DNA from: Tenuifilum sp040752515
GTDB taxonomy: Bacteria > Bacteroidota > Bacteroidia > Bacteroidales > Tenuifilaceae
Reading direction: 5' to 3'
Length of the DNA stretch: 64,000 nt
Assembly (NCBI GenBank): GCA_040752515.1
Contig: JBFMGQ010000003.1
Coordinates: forward strand, 62,001-126,000
The notes beneath the pieces were generated by a model that saw nothing but the letters and a program-made list of their open reading frames with translations, ran no database searches and was not told the DNA's origin. Positions 63,948 through 64,000 of this stretch are shown piece after piece. The first letter of the stretch is position 1. Each line of letters begins with the position of its first letter. A program made the position numbers and the translations under genes.

Positions 63948-63996
63948 AAACACTAAACACTAAACACACCTGTACACTGAACACTGCACACTATTC
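63948..63996. repeat. Heptamer array at the right edge
   Basis: AAACACT AAACACT AAACACA CCTGTAC ACTGAAC ACTGCAC ACTATTC: seven units, moving from the AAACACT to the ACACTGA type. It may continue beyond the window. Confidence 0.75.
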
Positions 63997-64000
63997 AAGT

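Noticed and set aside
59505..64000. CRISPR array in the repeat-rich right end
   Set aside because: The repeats are either 7-base units without spacers or a 411-bp tandem unit. There is no regular 25-40-base repeat-spacer pattern and no cas gene.

Overview
The window looks like a chromosomal segment of a Bacteroidota bacterium, most likely of the Bacteroidales/Marinilabiliales type. The evidence is three SusC/SusD outer-membrane uptake operons, promoters of the TTG-N20-TAnnTTTG type with almost no Shine-Dalgarno sequences, a tiny bTHX ribosomal protein, pyrB-pyrI, and a Na+-pumping methylmalonyl-CoA decarboxylase cluster. The species cannot be named from this sequence. No rRNA, tRNA, CRISPR array, prophage or intact insertion sequence was seen.

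Layout. 1-118: start of a sugar MFS transporter cut by the window edge. 190-2251: a small membrane protein with umuD and umuC (SOS lesion bypass), then a lone lipoprotein. 3331-6278: EamA transporter with YigZ, then pyrBI. 6328-10837: Hsp20, an isolated DUF3800 gene, and a minus-strand operon of a putative zinc-peptidase lipoprotein plus two duplicated cysteine-rich lipoproteins. The 5' end of that operon carries a TATC repeat that puts the only good start codon out of frame. 11179-15770: a four-PAS/GAF hybrid histidine kinase with a TlpA-like thioredoxin. 15883-23085: speA, an OmpA/PD40 protein, pgeF, and an ECF-sigma / putative anti-sigma / DUF4097-like operon.

23219-27782: mce-mmdA-mmdD-mmdC-mmdB, which converts methylmalonyl-CoA to propionyl-CoA while exporting Na+. 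27984-34630: bTHX, a TPR-SpoIIE phosphatase, a 7TM-HD phosphodiesterase, a CCA-type nucleotidyltransferase and thioredoxin. 34824-38193: moeA-moaA-moaC-MOSC/MogA for molybdenum cofactor. 38521-42229: OPT transporter, a nonsense-broken four-helix-bundle (IVP) gene and pepT, which fits peptide uptake and use.

42278-59504: three consecutive susC-susD-lipoprotein operons, all on the minus strand, each with its own promoter and terminator. The first two are full-length paralogues. The second susC appears to be a mosaic whose promoter, signal peptide and N-terminal domain match the third.

59505-64000: a gene-poor stretch with a 411-bp tandem repeat, hairpin clusters and several arrays of degenerate 7-base repeats, interrupted by an ECF sigma factor and an RtcB-type RNA ligase. 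The 7-base arrays also occur near 34.8 kb and on both sides of the broken IVP gene. The two observations most worth following are the repeat-controlled lipoprotein operon and these multi-family heptamer arrays.
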